Source: Desulfovibrio sp. (GTDB taxonomy: Bacteria; Desulfobacterota; Desulfovibrionia; Desulfovibrionales; Desulfovibrionaceae). Taken from it: 40,281 nt of DNA. The position numbers were made by a program, and so were the translations under genes. The DNA lies in assembly GCA_031269345.1 (NCBI GenBank), contig JAISZH010000183.1, positions 1 to 40,281 of the forward strand, read 5' to 3'. The first letter of the stretch is position 1. The number at the start of each line of letters is the position of its first letter. The notes under the pieces are model-generated. The model did not search any database and was not told the origin of the DNA. It saw only the letters and a program-made list of their open reading frames with translations. Below, piece by piece: positions 9,825 to 19,075 of the stretch.

Positions 9825-11063
9825 ATGCCCATCTGCAAAACCGAGCAGGCCATAGAAGAAATCCGCAATGGACGCATGATCATTCTGGTGGATGACGAGG
9901 ACCGGGAAAACGAAGGCGATATCACCATCGCCGCCCAGTTTTGCACCCCTGAGGTCATAAACTTTATGGCCACGCACGCCCGCGGACTGATCTGCCTGCC
10001 TCTGTCCCCGGAATTGTGCGACCACCTGCAGCTTCCCCTTATGACCAAACGCAATGAATCCGGTTTCGGCACCAATTTCACGGAATCCATTGAGGCCCGC
10101 CACGGGGTGAGCACCGGCATTTCCGCATTTGACCGGGCCACTACCATCCTGACCGCCGTGGCCGACAACGCCAGACCGGAAGATCTGGTCAGGCCGGGGC
10201 ATGTTTTCCCCCTGCGCGCGAAAAAAGGAGGAGTCCTGGTGCGGGCCGGGCAGACAGAGGGCGGAGTGGATCTGGCGCAACTTGCGGGAGTAAAACCCGC
10301 AGCCGTCATCTGCGAGGTGCTGAACGAGGACGGAACTATGGCCCGGATGCCGGATTTAATTGTTTTCGCAAAAAAACATAACCTGAAGATTGCGACCATC
10401 AAGGACATCATCCGCTATCGCATGCAAAGCGGGCTGCTTTCGGTAAAACGTCTGGCTCAGGCCAGGCTGCCCACGCGTTACGGAGAATTCACGATTATCG
10501 CCTATGAAAACGAACTGCACGACGACACTCACGTGGCCATAGTCAAAGGCGAGCCGAGTCCGGATACGCCTACTCTGGTGCGGGTACACAGCGAATGCCT
10601 GACCGGCGACGTCTTCGGCTCTTTGCGTTGCGACTGCGGCGGGCAGATCTCCGCGGCGCTCGCGCGCGTGGAGCAAGAAGGCGCCGGGGTTGTGCTCTAC
10701 ATGCGCCAGGAGGGGCGCGGCATCGGCCTTGCCAACAAGATCAGGGCCTATGCCTTGCAGGACAGCGGCATGGACACAGTTGAGGCCAACAAGAAGCTCG
10801 GATTCCAGGCCGACTTGCGCGATTACGGTATAGGCGCGCAAATTCTTGTGGATCTGGGCATACGCAAGATGCGGCTTATGACCAACAACCCCAAAAAAAT
10901 TGTCGGCCTGGAAGGCTACGGTCTGGAAGTGACCGAACGCATCCCCCTGGAACTTGAGGTCGGCGAATTCAACGCGGCCTATCTGCAAACCAAGAAAGAC
11001 AAAATGGGGCACCTGCTGTTTCTCGACAAATGCCCGAACTGCAACCAGGGACACTCTTCCTGA
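9825..11063 (+). CDS. ribBA: bifunctional 3,4-DHBP synthase / GTP cyclohydrolase II
   Basis: This fusion supplies both inputs of riboflavin synthesis. The N-terminal half (about residues 1-200) is 3,4-dihydroxy-2-butanone-4-phosphate synthase, with the acidic [10 protein letters not shown] loop and the RHGVSTGIS segment. The C-terminal half is GTP cyclohydrolase II, with zinc cysteines in [26 protein letters not shown] and TNNPKK. The 412-aa length is normal for RibBA. ATG 9825 is preceded by GGGAGGAA; a TTG at 9804 is rejected. Unlike its neighbours it does not overlap the preceding gene, because repeats occupy the gap. No FMN riboswitch core was found upstream. Confidence 0.96.
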   Translation: MPICKTEQAIEEIRNGRMIILVDDEDRENEGDITIAAQFCTPEVINFMATHARGLICLPLSPELCDHLQLPLMTKRNESGFGTNFTESIEARHGVSTGISAFDRATTILTAVADNARPEDLVRPGHVFPLRAKKGGVLVRAGQTEGGVDLAQLAGVKPAAVICEVLNEDGTMARMPDLIVFAKKHNLKIATIKDIIRYRMQSGLLSVKRLAQARLPTRYGEFTIIAYENELHDDTHVAIVKGEPSPDTPTLVRVHSECLTGDVFGSLRCDCGGQISAALARVEQEGAGVVLYMRQEGRGIGLANKIRAYALQDSGMDTVEANKKLGFQADLRDYGIGAQILVDLGIRKMRLMTNNPKKIVGLEGYGLEVTERIPLELEVGEFNAAYLQTKKDKMGHLLFLDKCPNCNQGHSS

Positions 11064-11092
11064 GGCATAGCAAACCTTATGCCGGAGACCTT

Positions 11093-11566
11093 ATGAAAAC
11101 CTCGCTCATCACCATTGACGGCCGGCTCTCCGCCTCTGGACTGAAAATCGCGCTCGCTGCCAGCCGCTTCAACTCCATAATTGTGGAGCGCCTTGTGGAC
11201 GGGGCCGTGGACTACCTCGTCCGCCACGGACTTGAAGAAGAAAACCTCACTCTCGTGCGCCTTCCCGGCGCCTTTGAGCTGCCTCTGGTCTGCCAGAAGC
11301 TCGCCCGCAGCGGAAAATTCGACGGCATTGCGGCTTTGGGGGCAGTGATCCGCGGAGCGACGCCGCATTTTGACTTTGTGGCCGCAGAGGCAATCAAAGG
11401 ACTGGCCCAAGTGGCCCTTGACACCGGCGTCCCCATCGGCTTCGGCCTGCTCACCACGGACAATGTCGAACAGGCCGTGGAACGCGCCGGCTCAAAGGCG
11501 GGCAATAAAGGCGCAGATGCCGCGGCCGCCATGCTCGAAACCATCCGGGTGCTTGAGCAACTGTAG
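11093..11566 (+). CDS. ribH: 6,7-dimethyl-8-ribityllumazine synthase
   Basis: RibH condenses the RibD-derived pyrimidine with dihydroxybutanone phosphate from RibBA. The 157-aa protein has the typical motifs [12 protein letters not shown] near the N-terminus, LPGAFELPL around residue 58, [12 protein letters not shown] and [14 protein letters not shown] 11093 follows CCGGAG. The stop is one base before nusB, giving the ribH-nusB pairing common in bacteria. The usual catalytic His position, in the RGATPHFD segment, is intact. Confidence 0.97.
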   Translation: MKTSLITIDGRLSASGLKIALAASRFNSIIVERLVDGAVDYLVRHGLEEENLTLVRLPGAFELPLVCQKLARSGKFDGIAALGAVIRGATPHFDFVAAEAIKGLAQVALDTGVPIGFGLLTTDNVEQAVERAGSKAGNKGADAAAAMLETIRVLEQL

Positions 11567-11567
11567 G

Positions 11568-12068
11568 ATGACGGCGGGCAAAAAACAACACCGCCGGGCG
11601 GAACGGACTTTCGCCTTCAAGGTGCTTTACAGTTTGAGCTTTTCTCCGGCAACGTGCGTAGACTCCCTGCGCCAGGCGTTCCTCAATTTCCCAGAGCGCC
11701 CTGACGGTCTGCCTGCCGAGAACAATTATGCCTGGAGTCTTGTCCTTGGCGTATGGGAAAAACGGGAGCAACTGGACGCGGATCTGGCATCCCATCTGCG
11801 CAATTGGCGGATGGAACGCGTGGGCAGGGTGGAAAGCGCCATACTGCGCATCGCCCTTTTTGAATTGAGGCGCAACGCGCCGGACGTCCCGCCCAAGGTC
11901 GTCATCAACGAAGCTGTGGAACTGTCCAAGCTGTACGGCGACGACAAGTCGGGAATATTTGTGAACGGGGTGCTGGACAATGCGGCGAAACTCGCCCGCA
12001 GCGAAGAAAACCCGCAAGAACCTGTCCGTCAAATCCATGCGACTGCAAAACCCGCATACAAGCCATGA
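11568..12068 (+). CDS. nusB: transcription antitermination factor NusB
   Basis: NusB is an RNA-binding factor that, with NusE (S10), binds boxA RNA and prevents premature termination on rRNA operons. The 166-aa protein is all-helical in the family. Visible marks are RRAERTFAFKVLYSL at the N-terminus, and the RVGRVESAILRIALFEL and VVINEAVELSKLYG segments in the C-terminal half. The ATG at 11568 follows the ribH stop with one base between, with only a weak ribosome-binding site, so translation is probably coupled. The stop overlaps the leuS start (ATGA). Confidence 0.95.
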   Translation: MTAGKKQHRRAERTFAFKVLYSLSFSPATCVDSLRQAFLNFPERPDGLPAENNYAWSLVLGVWEKREQLDADLASHLRNWRMERVGRVESAILRIALFELRRNAPDVPPKVVINEAVELSKLYGDDKSGIFVNGVLDNAAKLARSEENPQEPVRQIHATAKPAYKP

Positions 12069-14569
12069 AATACGATCCTCACGCGCTTGAAGACAAATGG
12101 CAGAAATTCTGGGAGCAAAACCGTTCTTTCCAGTGCCGGGAAAAAAGCTCCAAACCCAAGTACTACTGCCTGGAGATGTTCCCCTATCCTTCGGGGAATA
12201 TCCACATGGGCCACGTGCGCAATTACGCGATAGCCGACGTAGTGGCGCATTTCAAAAGAATGCAGGGTTTCAATGTTCTGCATCCCATAGGCTGGGACGC
12301 CTTCGGCCTGCCCGCCGAAAACGCGGCCATCAAGCGCGGCACACACCCCGCAAAATGGACGTACGCCAACATAGACCACATGCGCTCCCAGTTGCAACGC
12401 CTGGGTTTTTCCTATGACTGGAGCCGGGAAATAGCGACCTGCGACCCTGAATATTACCGCTGGGAGCAGCTTTTCTTTCTGAAATTCCATGAACTGGGAC
12501 TGCTGTTCCGCAAACAGGCCCCGCAGAACTGGTGCCCGCGCTGCAACACTGTGCTCGCAAACGAACAGGTCGTGGAAGGCCTCTGCTGGCGTTGCGAGTC
12601 CGTTGTTGAACAAAAGGAGCTGACGCAGTGGTTTTTGCGCATCACGGACTACGCGCAGGAGTTGCTGGACGACCTGGAGAAACTGGAGGGAGTCTGGCCG
12701 GAACGGGTCATCGCCATGCAGCGCAACTGGATGGGCAAATCCATCGGAGCCGAAATCCGCTTCGGCATCGAACAAAGCGACAAGTTCCTGCCGGTTTTCA
12801 CAACCAGACAGGACACTGTCTTCGGCGCGACCTTCATGAGCATAGCCCCGGCCCACCCTCTGCTTGACGAAATAACCGCCGGAACCGGCCGGGAAGCGGA
12901 AGTCGCGGAATTCACCGCAAGGATCCGTAAACGCGACCCCAGGGATCCGGACGGTGAAGCGCAGGAAAAAGAGGGCGTGTTTACAGGCCGGCACTGCGTC
13001 AATCCTTTCAGCGGAGAGCGCATGCCCATCTGGGTGGCGAATTTCGTGCTTTCCGGCTACGGGACTGGAGCCGTCATGGGGGTCCCCGCCCATGACCAGA
13101 GGGATTTTGAATTCGCGAAAAAATATTCCCTGCCCATCCGGGTGGTCGTCCAGCCCGCCCATCTCGCGCCCCTGGACCCATCGCTCATGACGCAGGCCGA
13201 GACGGACGCCGGCATCATGGTCAATTCCGGGAAATTCAGCGGTCTGCACAGCGATGAAGGGAAACTGCGCATAGCGGATTTTCTGGAAGAGAAAGGCATG
13301 GGAAAACGGAGCGTAAACTGGCGGCTACGCGACTGGAACGTCTCGCGCCAGCGTTACTGGGGCACGCCCATCCCCATTGTCTACTGCGAAAAATGCGGGG
13401 TGGTGCCGGAAAAGGAAGAAAACCTGCCCATCCGCCTGCCGCAGGATCTGGCCGTTTACCCGGACGGGCGCTCGCCCCTGCCGGACTCCCCGGCCTTCTA
13501 CGAATGCTCCTGCCCGAAGTGTGGGGGCAAAGCAAGGCGCGAAACCGACACCTTCGACACCTTTGTGGAATCCTCCTGGTATTTCGCCCGCTACACGGAC
13601 CCGGTCAACACAAAGGCGCCATTCGACAAGGGGAAGATTTCCTACTGGATGCCGGTAGACCAATACATAGGGGGCGTCGAACACGCCATTCTCCACCTCC
13701 TGTACGCGCGTTTCTTCATCAAGGCGCTACGTGACGCCGGCTTTATGCCGAAACTGCAGGGCATGGATGAACCCTTCGCCAATTTGCTCACCCAGGGAAT
13801 GGTGCTCAAGGACGGCAGCAAAATGTCCAAGTCCAAGGGCAATACCGTGGACCCGTCGGAAATGATCGGCAAATACGGAGCAGACACCGTCCGGCTCTTC
13901 TGCCTTTTCGCCGCTCCTCCGGAACGGGACTTTGACTGGACTGATTCCGGTATCGAAGGGGCCTATCGCTTCATTAACCGAGTCTGGCGGCTGGCAATCG
14001 GACTCGCCGGCAAGGTTCCGGCGGTTGACGCCTGCACGGCCTCGCCGGCCGACGCCGCACTGCCGAAAGCGCGCTCTCTGCGGCAAAAGGAGCACGCCAC
14101 GGTGAAGAAAGCCGGAGAGGATATCTCCGGGCGTTTCCAGTTCAACACCGCGATCTCCGCCGTCATGGAACTGGTGAACCTCATGTATCTGGTCAAAGAC
14201 GAACTGCTTGCGGACGAGGGAGGCAAACGTGTCCTCGGCTCGTCCCTGTTCACCGCCCTCACCCTGCTTTTCCCCTTTACCCCGCACATCTGCGAGGAAC
14301 TGCGCGAACTGCTCGGCTCGCCCCTGCCTCTTTTGGGAAGGTCCTGGCCAAACTACAGCGAAAGTGCGCTGAGTGCGGAAAAAATAACCATAGTGCTCCA
14401 GGTGAACGGGAAACTCCGGGGCAAAATCGAGGTGGCTGCGGATGAAGATGAGGAGATCGTGAAACGCGCGGCCCTGGACGATCCTCATGTGCGGAAACAT
14501 ATTCAGGGGCTCGACGTAAGAAAGGTGGTATATGTCCGGGACAAGCTCGTCAATGTGGTCGCGGGATAA
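12065..14569 (+). CDS. leuS: leucine-tRNA ligase
   Basis: LeuRS charges tRNA-Leu with leucine in the cytoplasm. The 834-aa protein is a class I synthetase of bacterial type. The HIGH motif is present as HMGH in YPSGNIHMGHVRNY (about residue 45) and KMSKS in KMSKSKGNTVDP (about residue 585). The editing domain carries the threonine-rich TRQDTVFGAT and the VPAHDQRDFEFA segment. The C-terminal anticodon-binding region runs to the end with no truncation. The start overlaps the nusB stop by four bases. The 3' end overlaps the lipoprotein gene. Confidence 0.98.
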   Translation: MKYDPHALEDKWQKFWEQNRSFQCREKSSKPKYYCLEMFPYPSGNIHMGHVRNYAIADVVAHFKRMQGFNVLHPIGWDAFGLPAENAAIKRGTHPAKWTYANIDHMRSQLQRLGFSYDWSREIATCDPEYYRWEQLFFLKFHELGLLFRKQAPQNWCPRCNTVLANEQVVEGLCWRCESVVEQKELTQWFLRITDYAQELLDDLEKLEGVWPERVIAMQRNWMGKSIGAEIRFGIEQSDKFLPVFTTRQDTVFGATFMSIAPAHPLLDEITAGTGREAEVAEFTARIRKRDPRDPDGEAQEKEGVFTGRHCVNPFSGERMPIWVANFVLSGYGTGAVMGVPAHDQRDFEFAKKYSLPIRVVVQPAHLAPLDPSLMTQAETDAGIMVNSGKFSGLHSDEGKLRIADFLEEKGMGKRSVNWRLRDWNVSRQRYWGTPIPIVYCEKCGVVPEKEENLPIRLPQDLAVYPDGRSPLPDSPAFYECSCPKCGGKARRETDTFDTFVESSWYFARYTDPVNTKAPFDKGKISYWMPVDQYIGGVEHAILHLLYARFFIKALRDAGFMPKLQGMDEPFANLLTQGMVLKDGSKMSKSKGNTVDPSEMIGKYGADTVRLFCLFAAPPERDFDWTDSGIEGAYRFINRVWRLAIGLAGKVPAVDACTASPADAALPKARSLRQKEHATVKKAGEDISGRFQFNTAISAVMELVNLMYLVKDELLADEGGKRVLGSSLFTALTLLFPFTPHICEELRELLGSPLPLLGRSWPNYSESALSAEKITIVLQVNGKLRGKIEVAADEDEEIVKRAALDDPHVRKHIQGLDVRKVVYVRDKLVNVVAG

Positions 14570-15098
14570 GGCAAAGAAGCCGCGCGGATCAGGACGGCGC
14601 GCGCGGCTGCTGCCCATTTTCGGCCTCTGTCTGGCCTTAACGCTGTTCTGTGCCGGCTGCGGCTACACATTGGCCTCGGATTCGCCTTCGGTGCTGGGCG
14701 TGGGCACAAAAACCCTGAAAATCAAGGGCGTGGACTATCCGACCCTGCAACCCTGGCTGCCCAACTCAATCCGCTCCATCCTGCGCGACGAAGTGGGGGC
14801 GCGTTATCTGGCGCAATGGGTGGACAGCGGCCCGGCAGATTTTGAAATCCAGATCAACGTAACTTCTTTTACGAACCGCACCTGGATCAGCTCGGAGGTG
14901 GACACGACGCAGCTTTTCGCGGCGACCATGACCTTGGAGGCCTTGCTCTATAGCGGGACCGACAACAAAGAAATCTGGCGCTCCGGCGCGATCAGCTATT
15001 CGGAATACGAGGCGCAGATAGACGAGAAAACCGCTTCCGCGTCCATAATCCGGCAAATCATTCGGCGCCTGTGCGACAAAATGCGCAACACCTTTTAG
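14532..15098 (+). CDS. lptE: LptE-like LPS-assembly lipoprotein
   Basis: This 188-aa protein starts with a basic segment (residues 10-26), a hydrophobic core and a lipobox-like LFCAGC with the candidate lipidated Cys43, so it is probably an outer-membrane lipoprotein. The CGYTLAS start of the mature part and the place between leuS and holA match LptE, the plug and partner of LptD in LPS assembly. AAAGGTGG before ATG 14532 supports that start; ATG 14553 is an alternative. LptE proteins diverge strongly, so identification rests largely on context. Its TAG stop lies inside the left arm of a perfect 15-bp palindrome. Confidence 0.8.
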   Translation: MSGTSSSMWSRDKAKKPRGSGRRARLLPIFGLCLALTLFCAGCGYTLASDSPSVLGVGTKTLKIKGVDYPTLQPWLPNSIRSILRDEVGARYLAQWVDSGPADFEIQINVTSFTNRTWISSEVDTTQLFAATMTLEALLYSGTDNKEIWRSGAISYSEYEAQIDEKTASASIIRQIIRRLCDKMRNTF

Positions 15099-15126
15099 AG
15101 CAATTTCAAAGTGAAATTGCTCTAAA
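15094..15126 (+). repeat. minimal E1-type palindrome overlapping the lptE stop codon
   Basis: The 15-base arm at 15094-15108 (TTTAGAGCAATTTCA) is followed by a three-base loop and its exact complement at 15112-15126. The arm has the same AGAGCA-TT-CA layout as the ends of the E1 element, so this looks like the two ends of E1 joined without its middle. There is no T-run after it. The lptE stop codon TAG is at 15096-15098, inside the stem. The same stem may act as a transcript end or stability hairpin before holA. Confidence 0.75.
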
Positions 15127-15144
15127 TGTTACGGACTGCTAGAA

Positions 15145-16137
15145 ATGTCCCGCCCGGCCTTTACCATCTGCATCTGCCCGGACAGCCGCCTTTTGCGGCA
15201 AAAACTGGACACCCTGCTTGCCCTGCACTCGCCGGGGCAAGACGGCGGCTGGCGGCGGACGGTCTTTTGGGGGGATGAGGGTCTGGGCGCCTCCTTCTGG
15301 CAAGATCTCACCCTGCGAACTCTTTTCGCCCTGCCCAAAGCCCTGGTGCTACGCAAAGCGGAGTCCCTGCCCGCAGAGGTGTTTGAAAAACAACTCTCCC
15401 CCGCCCTCCTGGCCTGTCTCGGGCAAAAGGGCCAGGCAACCAATACCCTGACCTGGCCGATAATCTGCCTGGAAAACGAATTTGACAGGGAAAGGCCCAA
15501 AGTGCCGGCGCACATCCAGCGTCTGCCATTTTACCGGAAGGCGGAAGAACTGGGACTTATGGACGTCTCGCCGCCGCTTTCGGGAAAAAGAATTTCCGAC
15601 TACATCAAAAGCGAGGCTGCAAGGCTGGGCATAAAGCTTGAAAACCGGGAAATTTTCGTTCTTGGGGAATCCCTGCCGCCCGACGCTTCCCTGATCAGCA
15701 TGGAAATGGAAAAACTGGCCCTGTCCCGCGACGCCGGGGGAAAACCGGCAAAGGAAGCCCTGGCCCAGGCCGGCGACGGGCAATCTCCGAATAACTTTGA
15801 AATGCTGCGCCTTTTGCAGCGCCAAGGGAAAAGCCTGGAGGTCTGGAAACGCATCCTCAAGGACCGGGTGACCGGGAAAAACCAGGTTTTCGCCTTCCTC
15901 GCCCTCCTCTTGCGTGAAGCGCGCATTCTCCGGCAATGTCTCAAAGGGCCGGAACCGACCCTGCGGGACGCCGACCTGCGGCAGAAAAAACATGTCGCCC
16001 AGAAACTGGGAGAGGCAAGGATCGCCTCCCTGTGGGATATCGCCCTGCGGGCGGACAAGGGCATAAAGTCCGGAGAACGCGATGTCGATCAGGCCATGGA
16101 CCTGCTTGCGGCCGATTTGTTCAACCTCTTCAAGTAG
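15145..16137 (+). CDS. holA: DNA polymerase III subunit delta
   Basis: The delta subunit is part of the clamp loader and opens the beta clamp for loading onto DNA. The 330-aa protein fits the family length. The N-terminal part resembles the degenerate AAA+ region of HolA. The C-terminal part has the helical segments [19 protein letters not shown] and a long region ending in [12 protein letters not shown], typical of HolA C-termini. Motifs are weak in this family; position after lptE is a strong supporting argument. The ATG at 15145 has only a poor ribosome-binding site. The gene ends directly at a repeat block. Confidence 0.85.
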   Translation: MSRPAFTICICPDSRLLRQKLDTLLALHSPGQDGGWRRTVFWGDEGLGASFWQDLTLRTLFALPKALVLRKAESLPAEVFEKQLSPALLACLGQKGQATNTLTWPIICLENEFDRERPKVPAHIQRLPFYRKAEELGLMDVSPPLSGKRISDYIKSEAARLGIKLENREIFVLGESLPPDASLISMEMEKLALSRDAGGKPAKEALAQAGDGQSPNNFEMLRLLQRQGKSLEVWKRILKDRVTGKNQVFAFLALLLREARILRQCLKGPEPTLRDADLRQKKHVAQKLGEARIASLWDIALRADKGIKSGERDVDQAMDLLAADLFNLFK

Positions 16138-16317
16138 TGTCGCGTCAAGCGGCAATAGAGCACTTAACGCTTGAAACGGTTCGCTTACGGCGGGCAAAGC
16201 CCGCCAGCTCCTGTTTCGCTGCAAGGATTTGCCCGCAAATCCTTGCAGAGCGTTTGTCAAGTGTGAAATTCTCCAGTCGCAAGCCCGCAAGAGGGTGCGC
16301 GCCGCCGCAGGCGGCGT
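16138..16317. repeat. copy of repeat E2 split by an inserted E1 element
   Basis: Bases 16138-16158 match the reverse complement of 22549-22569 at 19 of 21 positions. Bases 16275-16317 match the reverse complement of 22506-22548 at 40 of 43. In the 22.5-kb copy these two parts are contiguous. Here they are separated by 116 bases (16159-16274) that are an inverted copy of the E1 element. The dinucleotide AG is present on both sides of the insert. The palindromic GCCGCC-GCA-GGCGGC core is at 16301-16315. Confidence 0.75.
16159..16274 (-). repeat. composite palindromic repeat E1, full copy, minus strand
   Basis: This is the reverse-complement copy of the element at 9506-9629. It retains the GCAAGGATTTG hairpin, the GGCGGGC hairpin and the GAAACGG/CTGTTTC outer stem (one mismatch), and ends in AGAGCACTT on the left and AATTCTC on the right. 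Sequence identity over the 95-base shared core is 90 of 95 by hand count. It interrupts a copy of repeat E2. Confidence 0.85.
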
Positions 16318-16445
16318 GCGCGCGGTAAAAAACCGCGTTTATTGCCGTGCGATCTTATCGCTTAAAACTAAGCTAATGCGTAGTTTTAAGCGATACATGG
16401 CAGTAGCTCGAACCCGGATAAAAAAAGCCTGAAACAGCCTCAAAT
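16318..16445 (+). other. hairpin-rich region upstream of the lon promoter
   Basis: CGCGGT (16321-16326) and ACCGCG (16332-16337) form a short hairpin followed by TTT, which could be a weak terminator for holA. A perfect 15-base inverted repeat follows: TATCGCTTAAAACTA at 16356-16370 faces its complement at 16381-16395 around a ten-base loop. A 17-base direct repeat (AAAGCCTGAAACAGCCT) appears at 16424-16440 and again at 16451-16467, the second copy lying between the lon -35 and -10 boxes. Confidence 0.6.
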
Positions 16446-16473
16446 TTGACAAAGCCTGAAACAGCCTTATTAT
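16446..16473 (+). promoter_or_regulatory. sigma-70 type promoter of lon
   Basis: A perfect -35 box TTGACA at 16446-16451 is followed 16 bases later by TATTAT at 16468-16473, with TATACA at 16471 as a shifted alternative. The spacer is almost entirely the second copy of a 17-base direct repeat whose first copy lies 27 bases upstream, so the repeat could be an operator. The start codon of lon is about 90 bases downstream. No CIRCE element was found. Confidence 0.65.
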
Positions 16474-16483
16474 ACAATTACAG

Positions 16484-16502
16484 GGCGAAACAAGGTTTCG
16501 CC
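16484..16502 (+). promoter_or_regulatory. hairpin in the lon 5' untranslated region
   Basis: GGCGAAAC (16484-16491) pairs with GTTTCGCC (16495-16502) around a three-base loop. It starts about ten bases after the -10 box, so it would be at or near the 5' end of the lon mRNA. It could be a stabilising 5' hairpin or a repressor-binding dyad; the sequence does not distinguish these. Confidence 0.45.
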
Positions 16503-16561
16503 GCCATATTCAAGTTTTATCCCGAATCTCTACCCGCAAATACTTAAACAACGAGGCCCTT

Positions 16562-19063
16562 ATGACATATATACAGGATTCCGCGCACCCCTGCCGCCTT
16601 GCCCCGGAGCCGGCGTCAGACCCGGAAACGCCGCAGGGAGGAAGCGGACATCAGGAATCGGAAACAGACAGCCGCCCGGAACTGCCGGGACACGTCCCGG
16701 TATTGCCGGTTCGTGACGTCGTCATCTTCAATTACACCATACTGCCCCTGTTTGTGGGCAGGGATTCCTCAGTCAAGGCGGTGGAGGCCGCGCTTCAGGG
16801 CAACCGTTATCTCTTCATCCTGACCCAGAAGGACGAGCAGACTGAAAAACCCGGCCCGGACGATCTGCACAAGATCGGCACAGTGGTCATGATCATGCGC
16901 GTCCTGAAACTCCCGGACGGACGCCTGAAGCTGCTTGTGCAGGGGGTAAGCAGGGCTCGCACCCTCGCCCTTTTCGAGGACAAACCCTATATGGAGGCTG
17001 AAATCCTGGCCCTGCCGGAACAGGAAAACATTGCTCCGAGCGTGGCCACGGAAGCCATGATGCGCGCCGCCCGCGAACAGAGCGAACGCATCCTGGCCCT
17101 GCGCGGCATGGCTTCCCCGGATATAATCAATGTGCTCAATTCCATAGAGCACCCCGGACGCCTTTCGGATCTCATCGCCTCCAACCTGCGTCTCAAAACC
17201 CTCGAGGCTCAGGAACTGCTTGAGTGCCTTGACCCGGTAGCGCGCCTGAAACTCGTCAACGATCACCTCGCCAAAGAGGCGGAGGTGGCCTCCATGCAGG
17301 CGCACATCCAGGAAACCGCCAGGGAGGGCATGGACAAGGCGCAACGGGAATATTACCTGCGTGAACAGATCAAGGCCATAAAGAAGGAACTCGGCGAAAA
17401 GACCGTAAATGAGGACAACGAGCTGGATGAACTCGCCAAAGCCCTGGAAGACGCCAAACTGCCCCCGGATGTGCGCAAGGAGGCGGACAAGCAGTTGAAA
17501 CGCCTGTCCGCAATGCACCAGGAATCTTCCGAGGCCGGAGTCGTGCGCAATTATCTGGAATGGATAGCCGAACTCCCCTGGTCAAAAACTTCGCGGGACC
17601 GCCTGAACATCATCACCGCCAAAAAAATTCTGGACGAAGACCATTACGGACTGGAAAAAGTCAAGGATCGCATCCTGGAATTTCTTTCCATACGCAAACT
17701 CAACCCCAGGTCAAAAAGTCCGATTCTCTGTTTTGTCGGCCCTCCCGGGGTGGGGAAAACCTCGCTCGGCCGTTCCATAGCAAGGGCCATGGGGCGGCGC
17801 TTTCAGCGCATGTCCCTGGGCGGCATGAAAGACGAAGCGGAGATACGCGGGCACAGGCGCACCTATGTGGGCGCCCTGCCAGGGCGCATTATCCAGTGCA
17901 TCAAGCAGGCCGGAACGCGCAACCCCGTACTCATGCTGGACGAGGTGGACAAGATAGGCTCGGACTTCAGGGGGGACCCGTCCTCGGCCCTGCTGGAGGT
18001 GCTGGACCCGGAGCAGAACTGCAACTTCAGCGATCATTTCCTGAACCTGCCCTTCGACCTGTCCAAGGTCACCTTCATCTGCACCGCCAACTATCTGGAA
18101 AACATCCCCGCGCCGTTGCGGGACCGCATGGAGATCATCCGGCTCCCCGGCTATACGATGCAGGAAAAGATCGGCATCGCCAACCGTTATCTGACGGGCA
18201 GACAGAAAAAGGAAAACGGCCTGAAGGACAAGGACCTGAAGCTTGATGACGCGGTACTGAAAGAAATCATCCGAAGCTACACCAGAGAAGCCGGGGTACG
18301 GAGTCTTGAGCGCGAGATAGGAAGCATCTGCCGAAAGCTTGCCAGAAAAAAGGCGGAGGGCGACAAGGGTCCCTTCACGGTGGATGAATGTTCCCTGAAA
18401 GACCTGCTCGGCGTTCCCCGTTTTCTGGACGACGACGTCGACAGCAAGCCCTTGCCGGGACTGGCTGTCGGCCTTGCCTGGACCCCGCACGGCGGCGAGG
18501 TGCTGAATGTCGAGGTTTCCACCATGCCCGGCAAAGGCGGCTTAACCCTCACCGGACAGCTCGGCGACGTGATGAAGGAAAGCGCCCAGGCGGCGGTGAC
18601 TTATGCCCGCAGCCACGCTGCGGCTTTGAGCATAGACCCGAAATTCAACGCCAAAACGGATCTGCATGTGCATGTGCCGGCAGGCGCCACCCCCAAGGAT
18701 GGTCCCTCGGCGGGGGTCACTCTGGCCGTGGCCCTCATTTCCGCCCTGAGCGGAAAGGCAGTGCGCAAAGGTTTGTGCATGACCGGGGAGATCACCTTGC
18801 GCGGTCGGGTTCTGCCGGTCGGCGGCATAAAGGAAAAAATCCTGGCCGCGGTCGCTCACGGGCTTTCCGATGTGCTGATCCCGCAACAGAACAAAAAGGA
18901 CCTTGAGGAGATCCCCGCCGATCTGCTCGGACAAATCAGAACTCACACGGTGGATAACCTGGAAGACGCCCTGGCCTTTGCCTTTCCGGGACAAAAAGGC
19001 CCGGCCGCGCGCAAGGGCAGTAACAGGGCGGCGGAGCCTTACAGAGTGAGCGCGTCGTTGTAA
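16562..19063 (+). CDS. lon: ATP-dependent protease Lon
   Basis: Lon is a cytoplasmic AAA+ serine-lysine protease that degrades misfolded and regulatory proteins. At 833 aa it is longer than E. coli Lon, mainly through about 45 extra N-terminal residues before the conserved [21 protein letters not shown]. Walker A is GPPGVGKTS (Gly393 to Thr400, Lys399) and Walker B is LMLDEVD. The protease dyad is Ser716 in KDGPSAG and a lysine of the GGIKEK motif (757 or 759). ATG 16562 follows a GAGG. It has its own promoter and converges with the glycosyltransferase gene, 12 bases apart. Confidence 0.98.
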   Translation: MTYIQDSAHPCRLAPEPASDPETPQGGSGHQESETDSRPELPGHVPVLPVRDVVIFNYTILPLFVGRDSSVKAVEAALQGNRYLFILTQKDEQTEKPGPDDLHKIGTVVMIMRVLKLPDGRLKLLVQGVSRARTLALFEDKPYMEAEILALPEQENIAPSVATEAMMRAAREQSERILALRGMASPDIINVLNSIEHPGRLSDLIASNLRLKTLEAQELLECLDPVARLKLVNDHLAKEAEVASMQAHIQETAREGMDKAQREYYLREQIKAIKKELGEKTVNEDNELDELAKALEDAKLPPDVRKEADKQLKRLSAMHQESSEAGVVRNYLEWIAELPWSKTSRDRLNIITAKKILDEDHYGLEKVKDRILEFLSIRKLNPRSKSPILCFVGPPGVGKTSLGRSIARAMGRRFQRMSLGGMKDEAEIRGHRRTYVGALPGRIIQCIKQAGTRNPVLMLDEVDKIGSDFRGDPSSALLEVLDPEQNCNFSDHFLNLPFDLSKVTFICTANYLENIPAPLRDRMEIIRLPGYTMQEKIGIANRYLTGRQKKENGLKDKDLKLDDAVLKEIIRSYTREAGVRSLEREIGSICRKLARKKAEGDKGPFTVDECSLKDLLGVPRFLDDDVDSKPLPGLAVGLAWTPHGGEVLNVEVSTMPGKGGLTLTGQLGDVMKESAQAAVTYARSHAAALSIDPKFNAKTDLHVHVPAGATPKDGPSAGVTLAVALISALSGKAVRKGLCMTGEITLRGRVLPVGGIKEKILAAVAHGLSDVLIPQQNKKDLEEIPADLLGQIRTHTVDNLEDALAFAFPGQKGPAARKGSNRAAEPYRVSASL

Positions 19064-19075
19064 CGCGAGCCGGTT

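Noticed and set aside
12029-13249. 406-codon open frame on the minus strand opposite leuS
   Set aside because: leuS is clearly real here (HIGH and editing-domain motifs). The antisense translation is rich in His, Arg and Phe, as expected for a codon-bias shadow.
15094-15126. Intrinsic terminator after lptE
   Set aside because: The stem is perfect but there is no T-run after it, and its sequence matches the ends of the E1 repeat. A terminating function is possible but not shown.
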